Both the position numbers and the translations under genes were made by a program. A stretch of 64,000 bases of DNA from the NCBI RefSeq assembly GCF_003032475.1, contig NZ_CP028369.1, forward strand, positions 7,874,001-7,938,000, written 5' to 3'. Position 1 is the first letter of the stretch, and every line of letters begins with the position of its first letter. Positions 42,154 to 50,756 of the stretch are shown one piece after another. This DNA is from Streptomyces sp. P3 (lineage in GTDB: Bacteria > Actinomycetota > Actinomycetes > Streptomycetales > Streptomycetaceae). Under the pieces are notes generated by a model, which had not been told where the DNA came from, searched no databases, and saw nothing but the letters and a program-made list of their open reading frames with translations.

Positions 42154-42802
42154 GCACGACGACGCGTACGAGGCGTACGGTGCGCACCGCCGCCGCGGAG
42201 CGCACGACGGCGGCGGCCCGGACCCCTTCCCCACCGCACTGAAGATCCTGGTCGCGGGCGGCTTCGGCGTCGGCAAGACGACCTTCGTGGGCGCCGTGAG
42301 CGAGATCGCGCCGCTCAGCACGGAGGAACTGCTCACCACCGTCAGCGCCGAGACCGACAACCTCGACGGCATCGAGAACAAGGTCGAGACGACCGTCGCC
42401 ATGGACTTCGGCCGGATCAGCCTCGACCCGCAGCATGTGCTGTACCTGTTCGGGACGCCCGGACAGGAGCGGTTCTGGTTCATGTGGGACGAGTTGTCCG
42501 AGGGCGCCCTCGGCGCGGTCGTCCTGGCCGACACCCGGCGCCTCGAGGAGTGTTTCGCGGCCGTCGACTTCTTCGAGGAACGGGGACTCGCCTTCATCGT
42601 CGCCGTCAACGAGTTCGACGGCTCCCACCGCTACGACCCCGAGGAGGTGCGGGCCGCCATCGACCTGGACCCGGAGATCCCCGTGGTGCGCTGCGACGCG
42701 CGGATCTCCGCCTCGGGCGTCCAGACCCTGCTCACCCTCGTCAAACACCTCATCGCCCACGCGCCGGCCGCACCCCAGCCGAGCCGCGGCGCGCACATGT
42801 GA
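42131..42802 (+). CDS. cvnD: conservon GTPase CvnD
   Basis: A 223-aa small GTPase-like protein. The P-loop is GGFGVGKT (residues 43-50), switch II region GTPGQERF near residue 105 (a Gly replaces the usual Asp of DTPGQ), and the base-specificity motif is NEFDG near residue 160 (NKxD in standard GTPases). The deviations are those of the CvnD family, which binds GTP. It works at the membrane with CvnA, B and C. ATG 42131 overlaps cvnC. A 61-bp gap leads to the GAF protein. Confidence 0.88.
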   Translation: MDYDDSSEHDDAYEAYGAHRRRGAHDGGGPDPFPTALKILVAGGFGVGKTTFVGAVSEIAPLSTEELLTTVSAETDNLDGIENKVETTVAMDFGRISLDPQHVLYLFGTPGQERFWFMWDELSEGALGAVVLADTRRLEECFAAVDFFEERGLAFIVAVNEFDGSHRYDPEEVRAAIDLDPEIPVVRCDARISASGVQTLLTLVKHLIAHAPAAPQPSRGAHM

Positions 42803-42863
42803 CGCCCGCACCCAACGCCCCGGAGCCGCATATGACGTTCGTCCACAGCGACGGAGCCCGGCC

Positions 42864-43433
42864 ATGAGCTACGACCCACCGCGTCCGGTCGGTCGTCTGC
42901 TGCTCACCCCGCAGGACACGGAGGCTCCTGCCCGTGCCCGCAGGCTGCGCCGACTCGGTCTCGGGGAACAGCCCGAACCCGCCCTGGACGCCTTCGCGGA
43001 CCGCCTCGCCGAGGTGACCGGAGCGCCGTACGCCATGGTCAACTTCCTCGACGGGGAACGCCAGTTCTTCGCCGGGCTGCACACCCCGCAGGGCGGCCGG
43101 GCCGCTCGCGGCGGCAAGCCGGAGGTGGGCCGCCGACTGCCCCGCGAGTACGGCTACTGCCCGCACGTCGTCGTCCGGCGCAAGGCGCTGGTCCTGGAGG
43201 ACGTCGGCGACTACCCGCGCTTCGCGGGCAACCCGGTGGTCGACGAGTACGGCATCCGCTCCTACCTCGGCGCACCGCTCATCGACACCACCGGGATGGT
43301 GCTGGGCACGGTGTGCGTCGCCGCCCTCGCGCCCCGGCCCTGGGGCAAGGCCGGCCTGGAGACCATCAAGGCCACGGCCGCCGACCTCGCCGGACGGCTG
43401 CAGCGGCGCGACGCCGGCGATCTCCCGCCCTGA
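42864..43433 (+). CDS. GAF-domain protein of the conservon
   Basis: A 189-aa protein with a single GAF domain (residues about 35-180: ALDAFADRLAEVTGAPYAMVNFLDGERQFFAGLH ... YGYCPHVVVRRKALVLEDVGDYPRFAGNPVVDEYGIRSYLGAPL). GAF domains bind small molecules such as cyclic nucleotides, heme or chromophores. It has no output domain, so it may act as the sensory input for the CvnA-D complex. The cysteine in GYCPH could bind a ligand, which is speculative. ATG 42864. Converges with the GPP34 gene, 7 bp away. Confidence 0.85.
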   Translation: MSYDPPRPVGRLLLTPQDTEAPARARRLRRLGLGEQPEPALDAFADRLAEVTGAPYAMVNFLDGERQFFAGLHTPQGGRAARGGKPEVGRRLPREYGYCPHVVVRRKALVLEDVGDYPRFAGNPVVDEYGIRSYLGAPLIDTTGMVLGTVCVAALAPRPWGKAGLETIKATAADLAGRLQRRDAGDLPP

Positions 43434-43440
43434 GCGCCGG

Positions 43441-44034
43441 TCAGGGAGCCCGCCAGACGTTGTCGAACGCCGCCTTCTCGATGGACCGCCGCTGCCGGAC
43501 GGCCTCGAGTTCCGTCACCGCGTCGGCCACCGTCGCCACCACCGTCACGACTGATTCGCCGAGGGCGTCCGGGAGGCCGCCGGCCGGTTCCTCGCGCAGA
43601 CCGACGGCGGCCGCCAGCCCGGCGAGGACCGGTTCCTGTGACGTCCAGCGGGCGGTGGCGGCGCCGCGGGCCGGCGAGTCCACGGGCGCGGTCCGCGCGC
43701 CGATCAGGCGACGGGGGCGGCCGAGCACGCCGTCCGCCTCAAGCCGGGCCGTGTAGGCGGCCGCCAGACCGCGCCCGCGACGCCACAGCCAGTCCTCGAC
43801 CGACTCGTACGGCGGCTCGCGCAGCAGTGCCGAGGCGGCCTCCTGAAGGAGCGGGTCGTGCGGTGCCGAAGGCGGGCCGGGCACGAGGAGGCCGCCGTCC
43901 ACGGCGAGCACCCCGGCCCCGACCAGGTCGAGCACCTCGGCGCCCGCGAGCGCGAGCGACAGATCGCCCTGCCCGACGGGTCGGGCCGCCGTCATGTCGA
44001 TCGCGACGATCATCAGGTCCCGTGCTGTGGTCAT
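43441..44034 (-). CDS. GPP34 (GOLPH3-like) family protein
   Basis: A 197-aa helical protein of the GPP34/GOLPH3 family, first known as a Golgi phosphoinositide-binding protein and widespread in actinomycetes without a settled function. Typical segments are DLMIVAIDM at the N-terminus, a [10 protein letters not shown] segment near residue 40, and a helical bundle of about 120 residues with [20 protein letters not shown] and [14 protein letters not shown] role in membrane or secondary-metabolite regulation has been proposed for relatives; nothing here decides. ATG 44034. Between it and tdh lies a 303-bp divergent region. Confidence 0.85.
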   Translation of the reverse strand: MTTARDLMIVAIDMTAARPVGQGDLSLALAGAEVLDLVGAGVLAVDGGLLVPGPPSAPHDPLLQEAASALLREPPYESVEDWLWRRGRGLAAAYTARLEADGVLGRPRRLIGARTAPVDSPARGAATARWTSQEPVLAGLAAAVGLREEPAGGLPDALGESVVTVVATVADAVTELEAVRQRRSIEKAAFDNVWRAP

Positions 44035-44337
44035 CAGGGGCTCCAGGTCAGTCGGCCGGCCTCGTGCGGGTTGCGGTCCAGGGTGGCACGGCCCACCGTG
44101 GTGTGCGGGAAGCCGGACCAGGCGGGCGCCGCCACGCGGGTGAACCGGGTGAACGCCGGTCCACGCGGTGGGACCCGTGGGAACCGGTGTGAAGCGGAGC
44201 TGTGGCGGCGCTTAAGAAAAGCTCGATGGACCTGGCCCGGCGGAGTGCGGCAGATTGCTGGGCGAATCCACCCGTCTTCCCGGTTGCGGGGCCTGTCGGC
44301 CTGCCCGCGCCGGGCCCTCATCACAGGAGCCGTTGCG
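44035..44337. other. 303-bp divergent region upstream of tdh
   Basis: Holds the promoters of the GPP34 gene and of tdh-kbl; I could not pick a convincing -35/-10 pair. A locally A+T-rich element, CTTAAGAAAAGCTCGATGG (44211-44229), and AGGAG at 44325-44329 before the TTG start of tdh are the notable parts. Confidence 0.45.
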
Positions 44338-45366
44338 TTGAAGGCGCTGGTCAAGGAGAAGGCGGAGCCCGGACTGTGGCTCACGGACGTCCCGGAGCCC
44401 GTGGTGGGGCACGGCGACGTGCTGATCAAGGTGCTGCGCACCGGCATCTGCGGCACCGACCTGCACATCAGGTCCTGGGACGGCTGGGCGCAGCAGACGA
44501 TCAGCGCGCCCCTGGTGCTCGGTCACGAGTTCGTCGGCGAGGTCGTCGGGACCGGCCGGGACGTCACGGACATCGCGGTGGGCGACCTGGTCAGCGGCGA
44601 GGGACACCTCGTCTGCGGCAAGTGCCGCAACTGCCTGGCGGGCCGTCGCCATCTGTGCCGGGCCACCGTCGGCCTCGGCGTCGGGCGGGACGGCGCCTTC
44701 GCCGAGTACGTCGCCCTGCCCGCGTCCAACGTGTGGGTGCACCGGGTGCCGGTGGACCTCGACGTGGCGGCGATCTTCGACCCGTTCGGCAACGCGGTCC
44801 ACACCGCGCTGTCCTTCCCGCTCGTCGGCGAGGACGTCCTGATCACCGGCGCCGGCCCGATCGGCCTGATGGCCGCCGCCGTGGCCCGGCACGCCGGAGC
44901 CCGCAACGTCATGGTCACCGACGTCAGCGAGGAACGGCTGGAGCTGGCCCGGAAGATCGGCGCGAGCCTCGCGCTGAACGTCTCCGAGGCGTCCATCGCC
45001 GACGGACAGCGCGAGCTGGGGCTGCGCGAGGGCTTCGACATCGGCCTGGAGATGTCCGGCCGGCCCGAGGCGATGCGCGACATGATCGCCAACATGACGC
45101 ACGGCGGGCGGATCGCGATGCTGGGGCTGGCCGCCGAGGAGTTCCCCGTCGACTGGGCCCGGATCGTCACCTCGATGATCACGATCAAGGGCATCTACGG
45201 CCGCGAGATGTTCGAGACCTGGTACGCGATGTCGGTGCTGCTGGAGGGCGGCCTGGACCTCGCCCCCGTGATCACCGGCCGGTACGGCCACCGCGACTTC
45301 GAGGCGGCCTTCGCCGACGCGGCGAGCGGCCGCGGCGGCAAGGTCATCCTCGACTGGACCGCGTGA
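44338..45366 (+). CDS. tdh: L-threonine 3-dehydrogenase
   Basis: A 342-aa zinc-dependent dehydrogenase that oxidises L-threonine to 2-amino-3-ketobutyrate with NAD. The catalytic zinc ligand is C38 (GICGTDLH), followed by the GHEFVGEV segment; the structural zinc site has four cysteines in the segment from LVCGKCRNC to RHLC near residue 100; the NAD fold has [18 protein letters not shown] near residue 173. Its length is exactly that of bacterial Tdh. The start is TTG 44338, 8 bp after AGGAG. It is followed 46 bp later by kbl, the enzyme that uses its product, forming the classical threonine-to-glycine pathway. Confidence 0.95.
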   Translation: MKALVKEKAEPGLWLTDVPEPVVGHGDVLIKVLRTGICGTDLHIRSWDGWAQQTISAPLVLGHEFVGEVVGTGRDVTDIAVGDLVSGEGHLVCGKCRNCLAGRRHLCRATVGLGVGRDGAFAEYVALPASNVWVHRVPVDLDVAAIFDPFGNAVHTALSFPLVGEDVLITGAGPIGLMAAAVARHAGARNVMVTDVSEERLELARKIGASLALNVSEASIADGQRELGLREGFDIGLEMSGRPEAMRDMIANMTHGGRIAMLGLAAEEFPVDWARIVTSMITIKGIYGREMFETWYAMSVLLEGGLDLAPVITGRYGHRDFEAAFADAASGRGGKVILDWTA

Positions 45367-45412
45367 GCCGTCCGTTTCCGACGCTTCCGAGTGCTTCCCT
45401 AGGAGCTTTGCG

Positions 45413-46624
45413 ATGTTCGACTCCGTGCGCGACGACCTGCGCGTCACCCTCGACGAGATCCGCGCCGCCGGTCTGCACAAGCCCGAGCGCGTGATCGGCA
45501 GCCCGCAGTCCGCGACCGTCGCGGTGACCGCGGGCGGCCGGCCGGGCGAGGTCCTCAACTTCTGCGCCAACAACTACCTGGGGCTCGCCGACCACCCCGA
45601 GGTGATCGCCGCCGCCCACGAGGCCCTGGACCGCTGGGGCTACGGCATGGCTTCCGTGCGCTTCATCTGCGGGACGCAGGAGGTGCACAAGGAGCTGGAG
45701 GCGCGGCTGTCCGCGTTCCTCGGCCAGGAGGACACGATCCTGTACTCCTCCTGCTTCGACGCCAACGGCGGCGTCTTCGAGACGCTCCTCGGCCCCGAGG
45801 ACGCGGTGATCTCCGACGCCCTCAACCACGCCTCGATCATCGACGGCATCCGGCTGTCCAAGGCGCGCCGGTTCCGGTACGCCAACCGTGATCTGGCGGA
45901 CCTGGAGCGGCAGTTGAAGGACGCGTCGGACGCGCGCCGCCGCCTGGTCGTCACCGACGGCGTCTTCTCCATGGACGGCTATCTGGCGCCCCTCGCCGAG
46001 ATCTGCGACCTCGCCGACCGCTACGACGCCATGGTCATGGTCGACGACTCGCACGCCGTCGGCTTCGTCGGCCCCGGCGGCCGCGGGACGCCCGAGCTGC
46101 ACGGTGTGATGGACCGGGTGGACATCCTCACCGGCACCCTGGGCAAGGCGCTGGGCGGGGCGTCCGGCGGCTATGTGGCCGCCCGCGCGGAGATCGTCGC
46201 CCTGCTCCGCCAGCGCTCGCGCCCGTACCTGTTCTCCAACACCCTCGCCCCGGTCATCGCCGCGGCCTCCCTGAAGGTCCTCGACCTGTTGGAGTCGGCG
46301 GACGACCTGCGGGTGCGGCTCGCCGAGAACACCGCGTTGTTCCGGCGCCGGATGACGGCCGAGGGCTTCGACGTGCTCCCCGGCGAGCACGCCATCGCCC
46401 CCGTGATGATCGGCGACGCGGCGAAGGCGGGCCGGATGGCGGAGCTGCTGCTGGAGCGCGGGGTGTACGTGATCGGGTTCTCGTACCCCGTCGTTCCGCA
46501 GGGGCAGGCCCGCATCCGCGTCCAGTTGTCCGCCGCGCACTCCACGGCCGACGTCGACCGAGCCGTCGACGCGTTCGTCGCGGCCCGGGCGGAGCTGGGG
46601 GAGTCGGCGGCCGCGACGGTCTGA
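45413..46624 (+). CDS. kbl: glycine C-acetyltransferase (2-amino-3-ketobutyrate CoA ligase)
   Basis: A 403-aa alpha-oxoamine synthase with PLP. The Schiff-base lysine is K245 ([15 protein letters not shown]); conserved [16 protein letters not shown] and FSMDG are present. It cleaves 2-amino-3-ketobutyrate with CoA to glycine and acetyl-CoA. Related enzymes (AONS, ALAS) share these motifs, but the pairing with tdh settles the assignment. ATG 45413 with AGGAG upstream. The hairpin after its stop ends the operon. Confidence 0.95.
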   Translation: MFDSVRDDLRVTLDEIRAAGLHKPERVIGSPQSATVAVTAGGRPGEVLNFCANNYLGLADHPEVIAAAHEALDRWGYGMASVRFICGTQEVHKELEARLSAFLGQEDTILYSSCFDANGGVFETLLGPEDAVISDALNHASIIDGIRLSKARRFRYANRDLADLERQLKDASDARRRLVVTDGVFSMDGYLAPLAEICDLADRYDAMVMVDDSHAVGFVGPGGRGTPELHGVMDRVDILTGTLGKALGGASGGYVAARAEIVALLRQRSRPYLFSNTLAPVIAAASLKVLDLLESADDLRVRLAENTALFRRRMTAEGFDVLPGEHAIAPVMIGDAAKAGRMAELLLERGVYVIGFSYPVVPQGQARIRVQLSAAHSTADVDRAVDAFVAARAELGESAAATV

Positions 46625-46635
46625 ACCGCGGGGCT

Positions 46636-46668
46636 CCGCTGCCGGCCGCGGCCCGCAACCGGCAGCGG
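46636..46668 (+). terminator. hairpin terminator after kbl
   Basis: A perfect 10-bp stem CCGCTGCCGG / CCGGCAGCGG with a 13-nt loop, 12 bp after the kbl stop. Confidence 0.65.
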
Positions 46669-46779
46669 TCCGCAGTCGGTGGTCGGTGCGTCCGTACCCG
46701 GGGGCGGGCGGGACGCGCCGCGGACGGTCCGGTCGGGCAGTGGTCCTGAGAGCCCCGACATATTGCGATAATCGATCCC

Positions 46780-47682
46780 ATGATCGAAGCGCGGCGGCTC
46801 CACATCCTCCGTGCGGTGGCCGACCACCGCACCGTGACGGCGGCGGCCGCCGCGCTGTATCTCACCCCGTCCGCCGTCTCCCAGCAGCTGGCGGCCCTGG
46901 AGCAGGAGACCGGGCACCGGCTGGTCGAGCGCGGCGCCAAGGGCGTACGGCTCACCCCCGCCGGCGAGATCCTGCTCGGTCACACCAACGCCGTCCTCGC
47001 CCAGCTGGAGCGGGCCGAGGCGGAACTGGCCGCGTACAGCTCCGGCGCGGCGGGCACGGTCACCGTCGCGGCCTTCGCGACCGGCATCGCCCTCGTGGTG
47101 GCTCCCGCGGTGGCGCGGCTCGCCCGCACCGCCCCGGGCATACGGATGCGCGTCCAGGACGCCGAGGGCGACGCCAGCCTGCCGATGGTGCTCGACCGGC
47201 AGGTCGACGTCGCCGTGGCGGTCGAGTACCGCGGGGCCCCGGCCGCCGACGATCCGCGGCTGACGCACCTGCCGCTGTACGCGGAGCCCTTCGACGCGGT
47301 GGTGCCCGTCTCCCATCGGCTCGCCGACGCCGCCGAGGTCCCGCTGGCCGAGCTGGCCAAGGACCCCTGGATCGGCCCCTACCCTGGCAACCCCTGCCAT
47401 GACGTGGTCGTCCTGGCCTGTGAGAACGCGGGTTTCCAGCCTCGCCTGGAGCATTCCTCCGACGACTTCCGCGCCGTCGTCGCGCTGGCCTCGGCGGATG
47501 CGGGCGTCGCGCTCGTCCCGCGTTCGGCGCTGCGCGGCATGGACCTCACGGGGGTGGTCGTGCGGCCGGTCGACGGCATCGCGCCGACCCGGCGGGTCTT
47601 CGCGGCCGTCCGCCGGGGCGCCGAGGGCCACCCGCTGATCCGGCCGGTGCTGGAGGCCCTCGGCGAGGCCGCCGCGGTGTGA
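46780..47682 (+). CDS. LysR-family transcriptional regulator
   Basis: A 300-aa LysR-type regulator. The winged helix-turn-helix is at residues 1-60 (RRLHILRAVADHRTVTAAAAALYLTPSAVSQQLAALE), followed by a linker helix and an effector-binding domain (about 85-295). Just upstream lies ACATATTGCGATAATCGATC (46757-46776), with CGAT-A-ATCG as a short dyad and a T-N11-A pattern, consistent with an autoregulatory box. It might control tdh-kbl or the next gene; this is unproven. ATG 46780. It ends 118 bp before the MmcQ gene. Confidence 0.9.
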   Translation: MIEARRLHILRAVADHRTVTAAAAALYLTPSAVSQQLAALEQETGHRLVERGAKGVRLTPAGEILLGHTNAVLAQLERAEAELAAYSSGAAGTVTVAAFATGIALVVAPAVARLARTAPGIRMRVQDAEGDASLPMVLDRQVDVAVAVEYRGAPAADDPRLTHLPLYAEPFDAVVPVSHRLADAAEVPLAELAKDPWIGPYPGNPCHDVVVLACENAGFQPRLEHSSDDFRAVVALASADAGVALVPRSALRGMDLTGVVVRPVDGIAPTRRVFAAVRRGAEGHPLIRPVLEALGEAAAV

Positions 47683-47800
47683 GGCTCCGCGGTGTGAGGC
47701 CTCGCGGGGTGGGGCGTCCCGCCGTGAGGTGTCGCGTCGGGAGATCCGCGAACACCTCGCCGCGAGGTGACTGTCAGCGGCAGCCGCTACCGTGCGGAGC

Positions 47801-48160
47801 ATGCCGGACGCCGAAGACGTACGCCGTATCGCCCTGTCCCTGCCGGACACCACGGAGAAGACCGCCTGGAGCATGCCCACCTTCCGGGTCGCGGGGAAGA
47901 TGTTCGCCACCCTGCCCGAGGAGGAGACCTCCCTCGCCGTGCGCTGCCCCAAGGAGGAGCGCGACGAACTGGTGCTCGCGGAGCCCGGGAAGTTCTGGAT
48001 CGCCGACCACGAGGCCCCGTTCGCCTGGGTGCGCGCCCGGCTGGCCGCCCTCGACGACGAGGAGGAGCTGCGCGACGTCCTCGCCGACTCCTGGCGGCAG
48101 GCGGCCCCGCAGCGCCTGCTGGAGGCCTATCCGGACCTCGGCGTCGCCCGCGGCGGCTGA
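47801..48160 (+). CDS. MmcQ/YjbR-family protein
   Basis: A 119-aa protein of the MmcQ/YjbR family, a small alpha/beta fold (CyaY-like/double-wing) often called DNA-binding but of unknown role. Typical segments are DVRRIALSLPDTTEKTAWSMPTFRVAGKMFATL and ELVLAEPGKFWIADHEA, with W-V near residue 70. ATG 47801 is chosen; a GTG three codons earlier is an alternative. The gene stands alone before the tRNA gene. Confidence 0.87.
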   Translation: MPDAEDVRRIALSLPDTTEKTAWSMPTFRVAGKMFATLPEEETSLAVRCPKEERDELVLAEPGKFWIADHEAPFAWVRARLAALDDEEELRDVLADSWRQAAPQRLLEAYPDLGVARGG

Positions 48161-48268
48161 CGGCGCCGGCGTGCCGCGGCCCGGGAAACGGGTGCGCGAC
48201 CACCGACCCGAGTGCGGTATGGTTTCCCTGCACGTTCGGCCAGGGGAAACCCCAGGTCAGGCGAGCAA

Positions 48269-48342
<74 letters not shown>

Positions 48343-48361
48343 CTTTTCGAAGTCGCGGATC

Positions 48362-48396
48362 AGGAGCCGTTTCAGAGGAGATCTGAAACGGCTCCT
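48362..48396. terminator. perfect 14-bp hairpin downstream of the tRNA gene
   Basis: AGGAGCCGTTTCAG (48362-48375) and its exact complement (48383-48396) with a 7-nt loop, 19 bp after the tRNA. It may terminate the tRNA transcript; similar hairpins lie next to actinomycete integrase genes. Confidence 0.65.
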
Positions 48397-48425
48397 TGTC
48401 GTTCCTGGGGACTGGCTGGGGACCA

Positions 48426-48441
48426 GCGCACTTGACTGGGG
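48426..48441 (+). repeat. 16-bp copy of the tRNA-Pro anticodon arm (attachment-site remnant?)
   Basis: GCGCACTTGACTGGGG at 48426-48441 repeats positions 48291-48306 of the tRNA exactly. It is preceded by a GGGGACTGGCTGGGGACCA stretch like the ends of actinomycete integrase genes. It might be the trace of an integrated element, although 16 bp within the tRNA interior is shorter than usual att cores. Confidence 0.4.
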
Positions 48442-48444
48442 TGC

Positions 48445-48714
48445 AGCGCACCTTGACCCGGTCAACGTGCGCTGCGTGGAGGCCTCGAACTGGTGGAGGA
48501 CGGCGCCGGCGCGTAGTTCGCGCAGGTCCGGAGCGAACAACTTCCGCCCGGCTGCCGGGAATTCGTCGCCGACCAGCGGCTTGACGATGGTCTCCGTGAA
48601 GGCGCGGCCGCGGACGGTGCCCGGGAGGCGGGCGGCGCGGTCGAAAGCGAGCGCGCCGCCCCGGTCGAGGAACGCTTCTGCGACGGACGGAAGTCGGAAG
48701 GTGAGGCGGCTCAT
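48445..48714 (-). pseudogene. truncated gene, translationally coupled to the NAD(P)-binding gene
   Basis: From ATG 48714, which overlaps the stop of the upstream oxidoreductase gene (ATGA), about 80 sensible codons follow (MSRLTFRLPSVAEAFLDRG ... ETIVKPLVGDEFPAAGRKLFAPDLREL), then the frame runs into tRNA-flanking sequence and continues antisense through the tRNA. The coding part resembles no family I know. It appears to have lost its 3' part when the locus was rearranged at the tRNA; the left boundary given is approximate. Confidence 0.5.
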
Positions 48715-49403
48715 TTCTTCCTCACGCCCTCGTTCCAGATCAGCTTGGCGATGTTCGGCTTCACGGCCGTGGTGATGACGCCCATGGCCGTACGGACGTA
48801 CCGCCGCTCCGTCATTTCGCGCAGCATGCTCGCGGCGAGGTCGGCACGGGCGGTGAAGACGCCGTCGGCGCTTGTCTCGGCAGTGTGGTAGTCCGTGACG
48901 ACGGGGTGCTCGAACAGGCCCGAAGGCCGGACGAAGGTCCAGTCGAGGCCCGTCTGACCGATCACGGCCTCCATACGGCGCATGTCCTCGTGGAGGGTAC
49001 GGCCGAGACGTCGGTTCACCAGCGGGTCGAGCACGTGGTTGAAGAAATGCGCGCCGGTAGGGCGCCAGTTCGGGTCAGCGATGCTGGAGCTGACGGCGAG
49101 CAGCCGCTTGATGCCGTGGCGGGCCATGGCCCCGGTGATGACGGCGGCGCTCGCGGAGTAGGTGGTGATGGTCTCCTTGCTGAAGCGCGCGCCCAGCGCG
49201 GAGAGGACGGCGTCCGCTCCGTCGATCGCGGCGTCGACAGCCGCCGGGTCGGTGGCGTCGGCGACGGCCACGGCAAGGCCGGGCCGCGCGGACAGGGAGC
49301 CGGGTCTGCGGGTCACGGCGACGACCTCGTGGCCGGCGGCCAGGGCCTGCTCGGTGAGGCGGCGTCCGGTCGGTCCGTTGGCGCCGAAGACTGCGATACG
49401 CAT
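48711..49403 (-). CDS. NAD(P)-binding oxidoreductase (NmrA-like atypical SDR)
   Basis: A 230-aa Rossmann-fold protein starting with IAVFGANGPTGRRLTEQALAAGHEVVAVTRRPG, then ALGARFS near residue 73 and VSSS near residue 105, as in the atypical SDR_a5/NmrA group; a canonical YxxxK is absent. Such proteins reduce small molecules or bind NADP as sensors. ATG 49403 faces a TetR gene (76-bp gap) that may regulate it. It is coupled to the truncated gene downstream. Confidence 0.85.
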   Translation of the reverse strand: MRIAVFGANGPTGRRLTEQALAAGHEVVAVTRRPGSLSARPGLAVAVADATDPAAVDAAIDGADAVLSALGARFSKETITTYSASAAVITGAMARHGIKRLLAVSSSIADPNWRPTGAHFFNHVLDPLVNRRLGRTLHEDMRRMEAVIGQTGLDWTFVRPSGLFEHPVVTDYHTAETSADGVFTARADLAASMLREMTERRYVRTAMGVITTAVKPNIAKLIWNEGVRKK

Positions 49404-49479
49404 GGTGTCGGGTCATCCCTTCGTGTGGTAGCGGGAACGCCCTTGACTGTGCTGCTCATTCACCGCAGGCTCAACGCTG

Positions 49480-50214
49480 ATGAATAACGCCGTCCCTGCC
49501 CGCGCCCGCACCCGAGGCCGCCCGCGCGGCAACCCGCCGACCCGTGAGTCGATCGTCTCGGCGGCCCGTTCGCTGTTCCTGGAGCACGGCTACCGGGGCA
49601 CCACCCTGCGCGCGGTGGCCGGGGCCGTCGGAGTCGACCCGGCGCTGATCGCGTACCACTTCGGCTCGAAGAAGGGCCTGTTCGCGGACGTGATGCAGTT
49701 CCAGTGCGCCAGTGCGCTGGCGGTGGACGACGTCCTCGGCGGCGATCCGGCCACCCTCCCCGACCGCCTGGTCGACGCGGTGACCGACCTGTGGGAGGAC
49801 GCCGACTTCCAGCAGCTCACCGTCCAGGGCGACGAAGCCGCCGAGGTGATCCGCGAATACCTGGAACGCGAGCTGCTGGCCCGGCTTGTTGAATTTCTCG
49901 GCGGCCGGGACGCGACCGCCCGCGCCACGGCCGTGGTGACGATCCTCGGCGGCCTCATCTACACCCGCTACCTCAACCCCCTCCCCACCCCCGCCGCCCT
50001 CACCCCGTCCGAGATCCGTCACAGCCTGACCCCGGCGCTGCGCGCGGTACTGGCCCCGAGGCCACGCGCCGCGGCGCCCACCACTGCCGGCCGTCGGGGC
50101 TCGCCGACCTCGGGCAAAGGCGCCGTCCGGGACACTGCGTCCCGACCTGACCGACCTCTGGCCGCTGCCCGAGAGGCTGACTTTCACGCTGGATTCGACC
50201 TCGCCCTTCGGTGA
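49480..50214 (+). CDS. TetR-family regulator with atypical C-terminal extension
   Basis: A TetR repressor of 244 aa by its open frame. Residues about 12-70 are the helix-turn-helix region (ESIVSAARSLFLEHGYRGTTLRAVAGAVGVDPALIAYHFGSKKGLF). The ligand-binding domain is complete by about residue 192 (LTPALRAVL), after which about 50 residues of low-complexity Arg/Ala-rich sequence follow; this tail reads into what looks like debris of another gene (50108-50516), so the original stop has probably been lost. The gene is divergent from the NmrA-like gene and probably represses it. ATG 49480. Confidence 0.8.
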   Translation: MNNAVPARARTRGRPRGNPPTRESIVSAARSLFLEHGYRGTTLRAVAGAVGVDPALIAYHFGSKKGLFADVMQFQCASALAVDDVLGGDPATLPDRLVDAVTDLWEDADFQQLTVQGDEAAEVIREYLERELLARLVEFLGGRDATARATAVVTILGGLIYTRYLNPLPTPAALTPSEIRHSLTPALRAVLAPRPRAAAPTTAGRRGSPTSGKGAVRDTASRPDRPLAAAREADFHAGFDLALR

Positions 50215-50516
50215 TCCCCGCAGCGAGTCAGACCCCGACCGTACCGATGAGGAACTGGATGAGACGGTGTCCGTTCTCGGTCCGCTGTCTCTGGACGTGA
50301 GTTGGGCCTGTGGACGGCGGGATCTGTCGGAATCCGGGGACTGCGGCGTGCAACTCTGCCGGAACAGCGTCCGGCTGGAGCAGATCGCCAAGCCGTCCCC
50401 GGCGAGTTCGGCTGCGGGTCTCCGGCGGCCCCCGCGTCGCCCGGACGCCCGAGGGCGAAGCCTGGCTCCGCGACCGCGGACTTCCGCTGGGCGAACACCG
50501 GCAAGGCTGGTGACTC
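50108..50516 (+). pseudogene. gene remnant overlapping the TetR 3' end
   Basis: In one frame from about 50117 a protein-like segment reads TLRPDLTDLWPLPERLTFTLD, later DEELDETVSVLGPLSLDVSWACG; in another frame near 50430-50513 VSGGPRVARTPEGEAWLRDRGLPLGEH and a stop. The pieces look like parts of one broken gene with frameshifts. I cannot name the family; low confidence. Confidence 0.3.
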
Positions 50517-50756
50517 GGACGCCCGGAGCCCTACGCCCCGGTGGAGGCGAGGTGTGCCGGCCACCCGTGCGGGGTGACGCCGGGATGGGGCGGAGGGCGT
50601 GGAAGTCGCGCCACTCGCGCCCCTCCCGTACGCGGTACGGGTGAAAGCATTGATGGTTTCGCTCGGGGACGGTGGCGAGTCTCTACGGTTTCCGAGTGGA
50701 TCCGGTGATTGCGGGAGAGACCCGGCGGACGGGGGACCGGTGGAGAGGCGCACCTG
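50215..50756. other. 542-bp region of gene debris before the membrane protein
   Basis: Holds the end of the remnant at 50108-50516 and, at 50742-50748, the ribosome-binding sequence of the next gene. I see no intact gene. Confidence 0.4.

Noticed and set aside
44035..44337. Glycine riboswitch before tdh-kbl
   Set aside because: Plausible from the pathway, but the conserved glycine-aptamer blocks are absent.
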